Of a DNA stretch of 64,000 nucleotides, positions 16,663 to 25,541 are shown piece after piece. Made by a program: the position numbers and the translations under genes. Source of the stretch: Paenibacillus flagellatus (GTDB lineage Bacteria > Bacillota > Bacilli > Paenibacillales > NBRC-103111); contig NZ_QJVJ01000004.1 in assembly GCF_003217775.1 (NCBI RefSeq), positions 248,001-312,000 of the forward strand, in the 5' to 3' direction. Each line of letters starts with the position of its first letter. Position 1 is the first letter of the stretch. The notes beneath the pieces were generated by a model that saw only the letters and a program-made list of their open reading frames with translations, did no database searches and had not been told where the DNA came from.

Positions 16663-17496
16663 CTATGCGCGGCCGAGCCGATCGAACCATCGAAGCCATT
16701 TGTGCCGCTCGATCCACGCCGTTATCGAGCCGGTCTCGGCCGTCCGGTGCATGGCGGCAAGGACGATCAACGCCCCCGTCTGCAGCCACCACGGCGCCGC
16801 GCCGGCGATCGAGCAGCCCAGCGAGAAGCCGAGCAGATTGGCGCCGCTGTCCCCGAGCATATGCTTCCCTTTCAGATCGCCGCCGAACAAAGCCGCTCCT
16901 CCGGCGGCGCCCGGCAGCAGCCAGACGCTGCGGCTCCACGCCGGATCGGCGATCGCGAGCAGCGCCGCCCCCGCATAAAACATTTTCCACGCCCGCCCCG
17001 GACGAACGTCGAGCAGGTTGAGCGCATTCGCCGACAAGACGATGGTCGCCCAGTCGACCGCCGCCTCCCACCAAACGGTCCCGCCGCGAACGATCCAAAG
17101 CGCCGCCAAGCCGACGCCGGCCGCCTTCAGCGCCCCCGTCGACAGCGTTCCCGTCTCGCGGAAGCTTCTCCAATGACCGCCGAACCCTTTCACCGACCGA
17201 TCGCCGATCAAGTCGTCCGTCCATCCGACGGCGAATACGAGCATATACGCGGCCATCTCCGTTTCGACGCTTCGGAGTGTATCCGCCGAGACGAGCCCGA
17301 TCGCGTGCAGAGCGGCGGCCGAGCCGTACAACGACGCCGCCAATACCGCCAATAGCGCCCCGGTGCCGGTCGGGATGACGTCCCCCGCATAATTCGTCGA
17401 CGTCAGCCGGTGCCGGAGCAAAAACCGGATCGTCGCCGGAAGGGCCATCCGTCCGATCGCGGCAAGCGCCGCCAGCAGCGCCAGCCGCTCCGTCAC
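16663..17496 (-). CDS. MraY/WecA-like glycosyl-phosphotransferase family membrane protein
   Basis: A 277-residue membrane protein starting at GTG 17496, which overlaps the stop of the glycosyltransferase gene (GTGA). Conserved elements of polyprenyl-phosphate hexose-1-phosphate transferases are present: FAVGWTDDLIGD, VLSANALNLLDVRPGRA and KGKHMLGDSGANLLGF. It is shorter than MraY or WecA (~320-360 residues), and the usual His-rich loop near the C-terminus is reduced to WIERHKWLRWF, so catalysis is not assured. It is the last gene of the steA unit. The lipid-linked sugar substrate is unknown. Confidence 0.75.
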   Translation of the reverse strand: MTERLALLAALAAIGRMALPATIRFLLRHRLTSTNYAGDVIPTGTGALLAVLAASLYGSAAALHAIGLVSADTLRSVETEMAAYMLVFAVGWTDDLIGDRSVKGFGGHWRSFRETGTLSTGALKAAGVGLAALWIVRGGTVWWEAAVDWATIVLSANALNLLDVRPGRAWKMFYAGAALLAIADPAWSRSVWLLPGAAGGAALFGGDLKGKHMLGDSGANLLGFSLGCSIAGAAPWWLQTGALIVLAAMHRTAETGSITAWIERHKWLRWFDRLGRA

Positions 17497-18197
17497 GGCG
17501 CCGTCCTCCTCAGCCGGGACAGCATCGTCCGGCCGATGGCGAGCAGCTGTCCGCCGCGATGCACGAAGCCGCGCACCGTCCTGCCGGTCTCCCGATGGCT
17601 GAGCGGCAGCGGCACCTCCGCGATGCGGAATCCCATCCGGGCGGCGTCGATCGTCATGCCGACTTCGATGCCGAACCCTTCCGGCAGCCGGTTCATTCGC
17701 CCGAGCAGCTCGCTTCGGATCGCCCGTTGGCCCGACAGCGGCGCTTCGAGCCGCAATCCGGTCAGCCGGTAAATGCCTCCGCGGGCGAACGTTTTGACGA
17801 GCCCGAATCCGCCGTTCGCCGCCGGCGCCGAAAACCGGGCGATCGTCATGTCGGCTTCCCCGCTCCGGATCGGGTCGAGCAGTCCGGCCAAATAAACGGC
17901 CGAGTGCTCCAAGTCCGCATCGGCGAACAGGACGACGTCGCCCTTCGCCCGGCTCCATCCGGTGCGCATCGCCGCGCCTTTACCCATTCGCCGGTCGTGC
18001 TCGACGACAACGGTCGCCCACGGCGCCGCTTCCTCCGCCGTCCGGTCATCGCTGCCGTCGTCGACGACGATCAGCTCGCTCCACAGCGGCGCCCCGCCCG
18101 CATCCGCGCGAATGCGGTGCAGCGCTTCGAGCGTCGCGCCGATCGAGCGCTCTTCATTCCATGCCGGGACGACGATCGATACGGACAGTCCGCTCAT
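17493..18197 (-). CDS. Family 2 glycosyltransferase
   Basis: A 234-residue GT-A enzyme. It starts MSGLSVSIVVPAWNEERSIG, has the nucleotide-sugar loop LIVVDDGSDDRT, the metal motif FADADLEHS (DxD), and LEAPLSGQRAIRSELL typical of dolichyl-phosphate-mannose-synthase-like enzymes. The ATG at 18197 overlaps the steA stop and GGAGG lies immediately upstream. No C-terminal membrane helices are present. It likely transfers a sugar to a lipid carrier or envelope polymer with the adjacent MraY-like protein. Confidence 0.87.
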   Translation of the reverse strand: MSGLSVSIVVPAWNEERSIGATLEALHRIRADAGGAPLWSELIVVDDGSDDRTAEEAAPWATVVVEHDRRMGKGAAMRTGWSRAKGDVVLFADADLEHSAVYLAGLLDPIRSGEADMTIARFSAPAANGGFGLVKTFARGGIYRLTGLRLEAPLSGQRAIRSELLGRMNRLPEGFGIEVGMTIDAARMGFRIAEVPLPLSHRETGRTVRGFVHRGGQLLAIGRTMLSRLRRTAP

Positions 18198-19264
18198 CCT
18201 CCTCTTCCTCCTTCCGCAACGTTCGCCCTTTCCGGCACCCGATGCAGCAGCCGCTTCCTCGGCTGCAGCCATAACCCCGCTCCGCGCGCGTCCACCAGCT
18301 TGTCCCCGAGCAGCATCCGCACGAGCAGGGTGCTGGCCATTCCGCCGCGGCCTTTCTCCATGAAATCGATCGGGTGGACGTGCCCCCCGACGATTACGAT
18401 CCGTTCGGCGTGATGCCCGTATGCGATCCGCATCGCCGCATCCTCGCTCGTCCCCGGCACCGCCACGGCATCGGCGTATAAGCCGAGCTCGGCGATCCGA
18501 TCCATGCCGGGTGCCCGGCCGTCGGCGTATGCGTGTACGAGCAGCTGCGCCCCGCACCGGAGCGCCTCGTCCGACACGCTGTCCATATCGCCGATAATGA
18601 CGTCGGGACGCAACCCTTGCTCCAGCAGCGCGTCGGCCCCGCCGTCGACGCCGAACAGGACCGGACGGGCTTCGGCGATATAATCGCGGAGCGCCGCCAA
18701 ATCGTCCTTGTAGCCTCTCCCCCGCGATACGATCAGCACGGGCCGGTGCTTGACCGGCTTGCGCAGCTCCGGCATCGCGACGGGGGCGAGCAGGGACGCG
18801 AGCTCCCGTTCGGCGAATTTGATCGTATTGTGCGCAAAGTCGAATAGCGCGTCCGGGTAGTTCCGTTCGGCCGCCGACAAGCGGTCGGCCATCCGCTCGT
18901 ATGTAAATGCCGCGCAAGGTATTACGATATGCCGGCCGACAAGAAGCCCGTCCCGGATCGAGACGACGGTTCCGTCGGGAATCGTTTCGAAATGGGCGTC
19001 GGCAATCTCGTAAATCGGCACGCCGGCGCGCAGCAAGCACATCGGGCCGTCATGCGGAAACGATCCCGTCAGCGTTTTCGCCGCATTGACGACGGCTTTC
19101 GCGCCGGCCTGCAGCAATCCTTCCGCGGCCGCATCGTCCAAATCCTCGTGGCGAATCAAGGCGATTTCGCCCGGCTGCAGCGACCGGAGCAGTCTTTTCG
19201 TATTGACGTCCGAGCGTACCGTTCCTTCGATCGCGACCGCGGCCATAACGGATGTTGCTCCCAT
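18194..19264 (-). CDS. steA: SteA-like putative cytokinetic ring protein
   Basis: A 356-residue protein. The central part resembles the catalytic fold of thiamine pyrophosphokinase (VLFGVDGGADALLEQGLRPD followed by VIIGDMDSVSDEAL), as in the SteA family linked to cell division in Corynebacterium. The N-terminal ~170 residues form the SteA-specific domain (IALIRHEDLDDAAAEGL, AKAVVNAAKTLTGSFPHDGP). I prefer the ATG at 19264 because GGGGGGA lies eight bases upstream; an ATG at 19300 has only a weak site. A hydrophobic stretch near the C-terminus (GGMASTLLVRMLLGDKLVDA) may contact the membrane. No SteB-like gene is next to it. Confidence 0.78.
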   Translation of the reverse strand: MGATSVMAAVAIEGTVRSDVNTKRLLRSLQPGEIALIRHEDLDDAAAEGLLQAGAKAVVNAAKTLTGSFPHDGPMCLLRAGVPIYEIADAHFETIPDGTVVSIRDGLLVGRHIVIPCAAFTYERMADRLSAAERNYPDALFDFAHNTIKFAERELASLLAPVAMPELRKPVKHRPVLIVSRGRGYKDDLAALRDYIAEARPVLFGVDGGADALLEQGLRPDVIIGDMDSVSDEALRCGAQLLVHAYADGRAPGMDRIAELGLYADAVAVPGTSEDAAMRIAYGHHAERIVIVGGHVHPIDFMEKGRGGMASTLLVRMLLGDKLVDARGAGLWLQPRKRLLHRVPERANVAEGGRGG

Positions 19265-19346
19265 AAACGGTCCCCCCGCATCGTTGATGGATTGTTCCAT
19301 TTCCTATAGTCTGGTCAACTTGCTTCCCTCCCATGCGGACAACGCG

Positions 19347-19380
19347 AAAAACCCTCCGCATGCCGATGCGGAGGGTTTTT
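19347..19380. terminator. Bidirectional terminator between the spo0E-like gene and steA
   Basis: AAAAACCCTCCGCAT and ATGCGGAGGGTTTTT form a 15-base perfect stem with a four-base loop. It terminates the minus-strand spo0E-like gene ahead of steA. Confidence 0.93.
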
Positions 19381-19426
19381 CCGGCAAACCGATGATCCGG
19401 CGATAAACTTGTATATGTACGCTTGC

Positions 19427-19597
19427 TTATTTGAGATCCAGCTGCAGCTTAATGAACTGTACCAAAAACTCGTCGAGCTGCTGGCTCATCTCAAGCACCG
19501 AATCGTCGGCGAACGTTCCTTTTTCCATCGCCAGCGCCACCAAATCGCAACGTAGCTGCTCGATCGCTTCCGCTTCCTCCAACAATACCGCGTTCAT
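19427..19597 (-). CDS. Spo0E family aspartyl-phosphate phosphatase
   Basis: A 56-residue protein, too small for routine gene callers. It has the two-helix Spo0E layout: EEAEAIEQLRCDLVALAMEK, a short turn, then VLEMSQQLDEFLVQFIK with the SQxLD motif that dephosphorylates Spo0A~P. AGAGG lies 11 bases upstream of the ATG at 19597. The gene is about 5 kb from spo0A and is flanked by a strong terminator. It is expected to oppose entry into sporulation. Confidence 0.9.
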   Translation of the reverse strand: MNAVLLEEAEAIEQLRCDLVALAMEKGTFADDSVLEMSQQLDEFLVQFIKLQLDLK

Positions 19598-19919
19598 TCG
19601 ATTTCATTCCTCTTTCCTTCCTAGGCTTTATCATAAGATACATTATAATACGATCGTTTCGTCGGTGTTTGTCACTTCTTGTCACGATCCGATCAATATT
19701 TTGTGAACATCGGACAAGATCGTTCATCATTCCACGCAAACCGATTAATACTCGCAGTAAACTTCGGGCCATCCTTGGATAAACCGACATCATTTTCCAG
19801 ATCCCGCCGTCCCTGTCCGTTTTTTATCTGAAATTAAGGTTTCGGACCGGCATATCTGCTATAGTTTGAAAATCGGCACGAATTCAATCACCTAACCATA
19901 GCAGAGAGGGGTTATAGGA
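19598..19919. other. Intergenic region between the spo0E-like gene and the PrsA-like gene
   Basis: 322 bases without a supported gene. It contains a TATAAT on the minus strand near 19645 that may serve the spo0E-like gene, a direct repeat TTGTCAC-TTC-TTGTCAC-like element near 19672-19686, and a TATAGT (19860-19865) upstream of the PrsA-like gene without a clear -35 partner. AGAGAGGGG at the right end is that gene's ribosome binding site. Confidence 0.5.
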
Positions 19920-20816
19920 ATGAAACAGAGCAAAGCGTGGATGGGGGTTTCCCTCGTTCTATTCGTCCTGCTGGCCGGCGTTTCCGTCTACGCCTTCACG
20001 AAAGGCGGCGGAGAAGGAAAGGACGTCGTCGTGGCGACGGTGAACGGCACCGATATCGGCAAAAACAAGCTGTACGACGAAATGATTTTGAACGGCGGCT
20101 CCCGCGTGCTGGACAACCTGATCAATGAGGAGCTCGTCAAGCAGGAGGCCGACAAAGCCGGCATCACGGTGACCGACGCCGATCTCGACGCCGAAATCGC
20201 ATCGTTCAAGAAGCAGTTTTCGTCCGATGAAGAATTCCAGATGATGCTGATGCAGTACGGCATGACCCAAGACGATTTGAAAAAGCAAATGCCGATGCAG
20301 GTACGGCTGAAAAAGCTGCTGGAATCGAAAACCGACGTGACCGATGAGGAGATCCAGAAGTATTACGACGAAAACAAGGAAGCGATGTCGACACCCGAGC
20401 AAGTGAAGGCGTCCCACATCCTGGTCGCGACCAAGGAAGAGTCGGAAGCGATTTTGACCCAGCTGAAAGCCGGAGCCGACTTCGCCCAGCTCGCGAAAGA
20501 GAAATCGACCGATACCGGTTCGAAGGACAAGGGCGGGGATCTCGATTACTTCCCGCGCGGCGCGATGGTGAAAGAATTCGAGGACGCGGCATTCGCGCTG
20601 AACGTAGGCGAAATGAGCGGTGTCGTTCAATCGGAGCACGGCTTCCACATCATCAAAGTGACCGACAAGAAGGCGGCCGCTACCCCGACGTTGGACGAGA
20701 AAAAAGCGGACATCAAGGAAACGCTGGTATCGCAAGAAATCCAGGAGCTTGCCGGGCCTTGGATGGAAGAAATCAAAGGCAAGTCGAAGATCAACAATAC
20801 GCTGCAGACGAGCTGA
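19920..20816 (+). CDS. PrsA/SurA-like parvulin peptidyl-prolyl isomerase
   Basis: A 298-residue protein. An N-terminal membrane segment (WMGVSLVLFVLLAGVSVYAF) is followed by a SurA/PrsA-type helical chaperone domain (VATVNGTDIGKNKLYDEMIL, LINEELVKQEADKAGI) and a parvulin domain at about 160-255 (VKASHILVATKEESE, ADFAQLAKEKSTD, GGDLDYFPRGAMVKEFEDA, HGFHIIKVT). It assists folding of exported proteins outside the membrane. Unlike classical PrsA there is no cysteine in the N-terminal region, so it cannot be a lipoprotein; a membrane anchor is the likely attachment. A terminator follows and the next gene is convergent. Confidence 0.9.
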   Translation: MKQSKAWMGVSLVLFVLLAGVSVYAFTKGGGEGKDVVVATVNGTDIGKNKLYDEMILNGGSRVLDNLINEELVKQEADKAGITVTDADLDAEIASFKKQFSSDEEFQMMLMQYGMTQDDLKKQMPMQVRLKKLLESKTDVTDEEIQKYYDENKEAMSTPEQVKASHILVATKEESEAILTQLKAGADFAQLAKEKSTDTGSKDKGGDLDYFPRGAMVKEFEDAAFALNVGEMSGVVQSEHGFHIIKVTDKKAAATPTLDEKKADIKETLVSQEIQELAGPWMEEIKGKSKINNTLQTS

Positions 20817-20835
20817 TGCGGGTCCGACCGACGAA

Positions 20836-20866
20836 AAAAGCCGATTCCTTCGCGGAATCGGCTTTT
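20836..20866. terminator. Bidirectional terminator between the PrsA-like and kinase genes
   Basis: AAAAGCCGATTCC and GGAATCGGCTTTT form a 13-base perfect stem with loop TTCGC. It serves both convergent genes. Confidence 0.93.
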
Positions 20867-20870
20867 GGAT

Positions 20871-21998
20871 TTACAATCGTATTTTCACGACAGTTCCTTC
20901 GTTCATTTTGCTGCGGATCGTCATGTTACCGTCGTGATTTTGAATGATCTTTTGGCTGACCATCAGTCCGAGCCCGGTTCCTTTTTCTTTCGTGGTGAAG
21001 AACGGCTGACCGATTTTGGCTTGGATTTTGTCCGGAATGCCGTGGCCTTCGTCCCGGATGCCGATGAGGATCGAGGAATCGATCAATTCGGCGCTGATCG
21101 TTATTTTCCCGCCGTTCGGCATCGCTTCGATCGCATTTTTGACCAGATTGATGAACACCTGCTTCAACTGGTGCTCGACGCATCGAACCGTATACTTTTC
21201 CACTTCCAGCTGCTTCACGATTTCCACATTGTTGATGATCGCTTGGGTTTCGAGCAGGCTGCAAACGTCGCGGATGATCGAAATAATATTTTTATCCTCG
21301 AACTCGACCGACCGCGGTTTCGACAAAAACAGTAGCTCGCTGACGATCGTATTGATCCGGTCGAGCTCCGAGTCCATAATATCGAGGTAGGCCGAATTTG
21401 GCGCGCCCGCCTGCATCAGCTTATTGAACCCCTTCAACGCCGTCAGCGGATTGCGAATTTCATGGGCGATACCGGCCGCCAGCTGCCCGACCGCGGACAG
21501 CATCTCGGACTCCATCAGCAAGCTCTCGGTTTTTTTCCGATCCGTAATATCTTCGGACATGCGGAGGTAGTGAATGACGTCTCCATGCCGATCGGTAATA
21601 GGCAAAATCGTCACCCGTTCCCAGTACGGATCCCCGTTCTTTCTCGTGTTCTCGAGCTCCTCGATCCATCGTTCTCCCGACTTGACCTTCGCCCAAATGT
21701 TCGCATGAAGCTCGTTGAACGAATCGGGGTACAAATTTTCTAGCCGGATTCCGTACAGCTCGTCCTGCGTACGACCCGTTTGCTCGACCATTTTCGGGTT
21801 CACGTATTCCGCTTCGCCCTTGACGTTGAAGATGGCGATGCCGATCGGGCTTTGCTCGATCGCGTAGGAAAGCAGCTGAAGGTGCTGGTTCAAATGCTTC
21901 AGGTCGGTAATGTCGTTAAACGTAATGACGACGCCGTCCAAATGTTTCGACTTCGACAAATAAGGCAGCACTCTCATGGAATACCAGTGTCCGTCCAA
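20871..21998 (-). CDS. PAS-histidine kinase segment, 3' part of an interrupted CheB-CheR-kinase gene
   Basis: A frame of about 375 residues whose opening DGHWYSMRVLPYL ... VVITFNDITDL is the middle of a PAS domain, not a natural N-terminus. A full PAS domain follows (YAIEQSPIGIAIFNVKGEAE ... MSEDITDRKK). Then come HisKA with the phospho-acceptor His in AAGIAHEIRNPLTALKGFNK and a HATPase domain with NLVKNAIEAM, IRDEGHGIPDK and GTGLGLMVS. It is in the same reading frame as the CheB-CheR gene and separated from it by one TAA codon. The only start before the PAS remnant is a TTG with a poor ribosome site, so separate translation is doubtful. Its place beside spo0A suggests a possible input to the phosphorelay; this is inference. 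Confidence 0.82.
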   Translation of the reverse strand: MDGHWYSMRVLPYLSKSKHLDGVVITFNDITDLKHLNQHLQLLSYAIEQSPIGIAIFNVKGEAEYVNPKMVEQTGRTQDELYGIRLENLYPDSFNELHANIWAKVKSGERWIEELENTRKNGDPYWERVTILPITDRHGDVIHYLRMSEDITDRKKTESLLMESEMLSAVGQLAAGIAHEIRNPLTALKGFNKLMQAGAPNSAYLDIMDSELDRINTIVSELLFLSKPRSVEFEDKNIISIIRDVCSLLETQAIINNVEIVKQLEVEKYTVRCVEHQLKQVFINLVKNAIEAMPNGGKITISAELIDSSILIGIRDEGHGIPDKIQAKIGQPFFTTKEKGTGLGLMVSQKIIQNHDGNMTIRSKMNEGTVVKIRL

Positions 21999-22040
21999 GC
22001 TCTCGATTTCTTTCTCGATCGCGATACAATGGGTAAGGAC

Positions 22041-24401
22041 TTACTGCGCATCGGTCATGAGCGAGCCGTATTTGAAATTGTGCGTAATATGGCCGATCGG
22101 GCGCCCGATGTCCACCTCGATCAAATTGATTTCCCGGGTGATCGTAGGCGTGAACCGGCGAATGCAGAGCTGCTTGTCCAGAAACACGGTCCCGATTTTC
22201 GTGCTGATCAGCAAATTGTCCATATCGTCCGTCAGCTCGGTCAATTGCTCGATTTTTTCTTGATATTCGTTGTTGACGGTCATCAATTCTTCATTCAACG
22301 ACTGCAGCTCTTCGTTGGAGCTTTGCAGCTCTTCATTAGCGGCGATGAGCTCCTCGTTCGTCGATTGCAATTCCTCGTTGGACGTCTCCAGCTCTTCCCG
22401 CGTAATTTGCAAATATTCCTTCGTATGCTGCAGCTCCAGCTCCAGCTCGTCGATTCGCTTCATCAGGTCGCTGTTGGAATCGGAATGCTCCCGGATTTGA
22501 TAATGGGCCGACTTCTGCCCGATTTCTTCGAAAAACAGAAGGATAAGATCGTGATGCCCGTTATAGCTGAACGGCTTCGCCCGAAGATTGATATATTTGA
22601 CGCCGTTCGCGGAGTCGAACAGCTTGATATCGTGATAAAACACTTCGATTTTCTCGCGACGCACTTTATGAATGGCCGCGCGTACGGCTACCCCCAAATC
22701 TTCCGGCAGCAGCTTGAGGATATGATTGGTCGGCTCTCCTTGGGGCAGCCTTACAATATTGTTGATCGGGCCGCTGGAATAAATCATTTGATACTGTTCG
22801 TCGATTACGACGAGCGGAGAAATATATTCCCTCAAAATGGCCATGCCTATGTTATCGTACGTATGGTTCGGCATCCCGATTTCGGGAATGCTGCTTTTTT
22901 TCCGGATGACGTGAAGCCTATTGTTGATCGGGCCTTCAAAGTGGAGCATTTTCGACATGCTTTTGCTTTGCCGGTACCGGTATATGCTCCATCTTCGGTT
23001 GACCGAATGAAAGAGCTGCGACTTTCCGATCGTTTCGCTGGAGCCGAGAAACAAAAAGCCTTTTTGATTCAAGGCGAAATGAAACAGCGACATTAATTTT
23101 TGCTGGGATTCGGTTTGCAGGTAAATCAGCATATTTCGGCACGTGATCAAATCCAGGTTGATGAAGGGCGGGTCTTTCAAAATATTGTGCTGTGCGAAAA
23201 CGATCATTTTTCGGATCGATTCTTTGACCTGATACCCGTTTTGCGTCTTCACGAAATAGTCGTGGCGAACGTCTTCGGGAACGGATTGAATCTCGTTTTC
23301 CGAGTACACCCCTTGGCTCGCTTGCTCAATGGACTGTTCGTCCAGATCGGTCGCGAAAATTTTGATATTGAACGTTTTTTTCGTTTTGTCCATGTAGCGC
23401 CTGAACAAAATCGCGAGCGAGTACGCCTCCTCGCCGGTCGAGCAGGCGGCCGTCCAAATGCGAATCTCCCGTTCTTCTTTTTTGTTTTCGGCTATGAGCG
23501 GAATGACTTCGGTCGCCAAATCTTCGAACGCCTCCGGATCGCGAAAAAACGAGGTGACGCCGATCAACAAATCCTTTTTCAGCTTCTGCGCTTCGTCCGG
23601 GCTTTCTTGAAGATAGCGGACATAGTCCTTCGTCGTATATATCCGGTTGACCGCCATCCGCTTCTCGATCCGCCGAACGATGCTGCTCCGCTTGTAAAAC
23701 GTGAAATCGATATGGACGGACTCTTTCAGCTTCGATAAGATTGCCGCCAAATCTTCCTCGAATGGCTCGAACGGGTCGGCAAGCGATAAAAACTCGTGCC
23801 GATCCGCCCGGGCGATGCTTTGGATTTCTCGACCGATTCGGTCCGCCGATATGACGTAATCGACATGCCCGGTCGAAATGGCGTTTTTCGGCATCCCGTC
23901 GAATTTGGCCGACGACTCGTGCTGGACGATGACCGTCCCGTCCTTTTCCTTGATTCGTTCAATTCCTTTCGATCCGTCGCTGCCTGTCCCGGACAGGATG
24001 ACGCCGATCGCTTTCGAGCCTTGGTCTTCGGCCAATGCGTAAAAAAAACGGTCGATCGGCATATTTTTCTTGGTGTCCTCTTGCTCCGACAAGATCAGCT
24101 TGCCGTTGCGAATGTCCAACGATTTTTTCGGAGGCATGACATACACTTTGTTCGGCTCGACCACGACGTCTTCCCGGATTTCGATAACTTCCATCGACGT
24201 ATGCCGAGAAAGCAATTCGGCCATAAAGCTTTTGTGGTTCGGCGACAAATGCAAAATGACGACAAAGCCGATTCCGGTATTCGACGGGGTATGGTCCAAC
24301 AAGGTGCCCAACGCCTCCAGCCCGCCTGCGGAGGCACCGATTCCCGCGATATATAAAGGTTGATCGGTTCCTTCTTTTACGATTTGACCCAAAACCCCCA
24401 T
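22041..24401 (-). CDS. CheB-CheR fusion with PAS domain, ending at an in-frame TAA
   Basis: 786 residues. The CheB methylesterase part (about 15-200) has the catalytic Ser in [14 protein letters not shown], His in [10 protein letters not shown] and Asp in [14 protein letters not shown]. The CheR methyltransferase part (about 215-480) has [46 protein letters not shown] and [18 protein letters not shown]-like segment and a coiled coil of repeated NEELQS/NEELIA units (about 650-730) follow. The start of a second PAS domain, [18 protein letters not shown], is cut by TAA at 22041-22043. Translation continues in frame through VLTHCIAIEKEIESLDGHW into the kinase segment, giving an original protein of about 1,176 residues. 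GGAGAGGAG precedes the ATG. Confidence 0.88.
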   Translation of the reverse strand: MGVLGQIVKEGTDQPLYIAGIGASAGGLEALGTLLDHTPSNTGIGFVVILHLSPNHKSFMAELLSRHTSMEVIEIREDVVVEPNKVYVMPPKKSLDIRNGKLILSEQEDTKKNMPIDRFFYALAEDQGSKAIGVILSGTGSDGSKGIERIKEKDGTVIVQHESSAKFDGMPKNAISTGHVDYVISADRIGREIQSIARADRHEFLSLADPFEPFEEDLAAILSKLKESVHIDFTFYKRSSIVRRIEKRMAVNRIYTTKDYVRYLQESPDEAQKLKKDLLIGVTSFFRDPEAFEDLATEVIPLIAENKKEEREIRIWTAACSTGEEAYSLAILFRRYMDKTKKTFNIKIFATDLDEQSIEQASQGVYSENEIQSVPEDVRHDYFVKTQNGYQVKESIRKMIVFAQHNILKDPPFINLDLITCRNMLIYLQTESQQKLMSLFHFALNQKGFLFLGSSETIGKSQLFHSVNRRWSIYRYRQSKSMSKMLHFEGPINNRLHVIRKKSSIPEIGMPNHTYDNIGMAILREYISPLVVIDEQYQMIYSSGPINNIVRLPQGEPTNHILKLLPEDLGVAVRAAIHKVRREKIEVFYHDIKLFDSANGVKYINLRAKPFSYNGHHDLILLFFEEIGQKSAHYQIREHSDSNSDLMKRIDELELELQHTKEYLQITREELETSNEELQSTNEELIAANEELQSSNEELQSLNEELMTVNNEYQEKIEQLTELTDDMDNLLISTKIGTVFLDKQLCIRRFTPTITREINLIEVDIGRPIGHITHNFKYGSLMTDAQ

Positions 24402-24460
24402 GCTCCTCTCCGATGTCTTTTACGCCGCCAGTCTCGATAAGCGGACGCCGAATCGACCAC

Positions 24461-24510
24461 AAAAATACCGCTCTTAATGGGTTAAGGAATCCCCACTAAG
24501 AAGCGGTATT
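24461..24510 (-). terminator. Terminator of spo0A
   Basis: On the minus strand AATACCGCTTCTTA pairs with TAAGAGCGGTATT (one mismatch) around a loop of about 20 bases, followed by TTTTG. It separates spo0A from the CheB-CheR gene. Confidence 0.82.
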
Positions 24511-24538
24511 GGTCGGTTCATCCATCCGTTCCCGGGCT

Positions 24539-25336
24539 TCAGCTCACCTTATGCTCGATACGCAGCTTGTCGGCCACCATGGCGATAAATTCGCTGTTCG
24601 TCGGCTTCGACTTCGAAATGTTGATCGTGTAGCCGAACAAGTGGCTGATGCTGTCGATGTTCCCGCGCGTCCAAGCGACTTCGATCGCGTGGCGGATCGC
24701 TCGTTCTACGCGGCTCGGGGTCGTTTTATATTTTTCGGCGATAGCGGGATAAAGCGTTTTCGTGATGGCTCCCAAAATTTCGATATTGTTGTACACCATC
24801 GTAATCGCTTCCCGCAAATATTGGTAGCCTTTAATATGGGCGGGCACGCCGATTTCGTGAATGATGCTCGTAATGTTGGCGTCCAAATTTTTGCCCTTCG
24901 TGATCGGCACGACGTTCGGCTTCGAAGCGATCGACGACGTCATCGGACTGGAATTCGAGACGAGCTGACGGATGCGGTTCGTCAAAATTTCCATATCGAA
25001 CGGCTTCAAAATATAGTACGATGCGCCGAGCTGCACCGCTTTTTGCGTAATATTTTCTTGACCGAACGCCGTCAGCATGATGATTTTCGGCTGAGGGTTC
25101 AGGTTCATTTCGCGAAGCTTTTCCAAAACGCCCAATCCGTCGAGATGGGGCATAATAATGTCGAGGATGAGTACGTCCGGTACTTTTTTGTTTTGCTCGA
25201 TGTACGACAACACTTCGTTGCCGTTATAGGCGACGCCTGCCACCACCATGTCGTCTTGCTCGGAAATGAATTCGGAGAGCAGGTTCGTAAATTCCCGGTT
25301 GTCATCGGCGAGTAGAACTTCAATCTTTTGCAACAT
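24539..25336 (-). CDS. spo0A: Stage 0 sporulation protein A, master response regulator
   Basis: 265 residues. The receiver domain (1-~125) has the acidic pocket LLADDNREF and the phosphorylated Asp in [20 protein letters not shown], followed by a variable hinge. The output domain carries the recognition helix region [20 protein letters not shown], almost the same as in B. subtilis, and the sigma-A-contact region near [18 protein letters not shown] use the second of two adjacent ATGs (25336) because it is five bases from GGAGG. Regulatory DNA upstream holds 0A boxes and sigma-H/sigma-A promoter elements. It controls entry into sporulation; a Spo0E-like phosphatase gene and a broken kinase gene are nearby. 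Confidence 0.97.
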   Translation of the reverse strand: MLQKIEVLLADDNREFTNLLSEFISEQDDMVVAGVAYNGNEVLSYIEQNKKVPDVLILDIIMPHLDGLGVLEKLREMNLNPQPKIIMLTAFGQENITQKAVQLGASYYILKPFDMEILTNRIRQLVSNSSPMTSSIASKPNVVPITKGKNLDANITSIIHEIGVPAHIKGYQYLREAITMVYNNIEILGAITKTLYPAIAEKYKTTPSRVERAIRHAIEVAWTRGNIDSISHLFGYTINISKSKPTNSEFIAMVADKLRIEHKVS

Positions 25337-25392
25337 CATATCCTCCTTCATTGTCGTACAGAAAGTGTTGGTAGATTACTCCACTCCTTAAT

Positions 25393-25502
25393 GTTTTCGA
25401 CACGACTTCTAATTTTCCTTCTGTCGAAAAATTTTTTTGTATCTTTTTTTGGATAAATCATCTATAATAAAAAATTTCTCCATAAAACCCAAACGTTCGA
25501 CA
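25393..25502 (-). promoter_or_regulatory. spo0A control region: sigma-H-like and sigma-A-like promoters with three 0A boxes
   Basis: Three exact TGTCGAA boxes: minus strand 25402-25396, plus strand 25422-25428, minus strand 25502-25496. A sigma-H-like promoter has GAAGGAAAA (25421-25413) and GTCGAAAAC (25401-25393) spaced by 11 bases, with a 0A box across its -10. A second promoter, TTGGGT (25492-25487), 17 bases, TATTAT, lies just downstream of the third 0A box. The layout matches autoregulated spo0A in Bacillus. Confidence 0.75.
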
Positions 25503-25515
25503 AAAAACGAAAAAC

Positions 25516-25541
25516 CTTAAGGCACCTTAACCGGCCTTAAG
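25516..25541 (-). terminator. Terminator of spoIVB, overlapping its stop codon
   Basis: On the minus strand CTTAAGGC pairs with GCCTTAAG, followed by GGTTTTTCGTTTTTTG. The left arm lies in the last codons of spoIVB and the stop TAA is in the loop. The upstream 0A box of spo0A starts about 14 bases further on. Confidence 0.85.
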
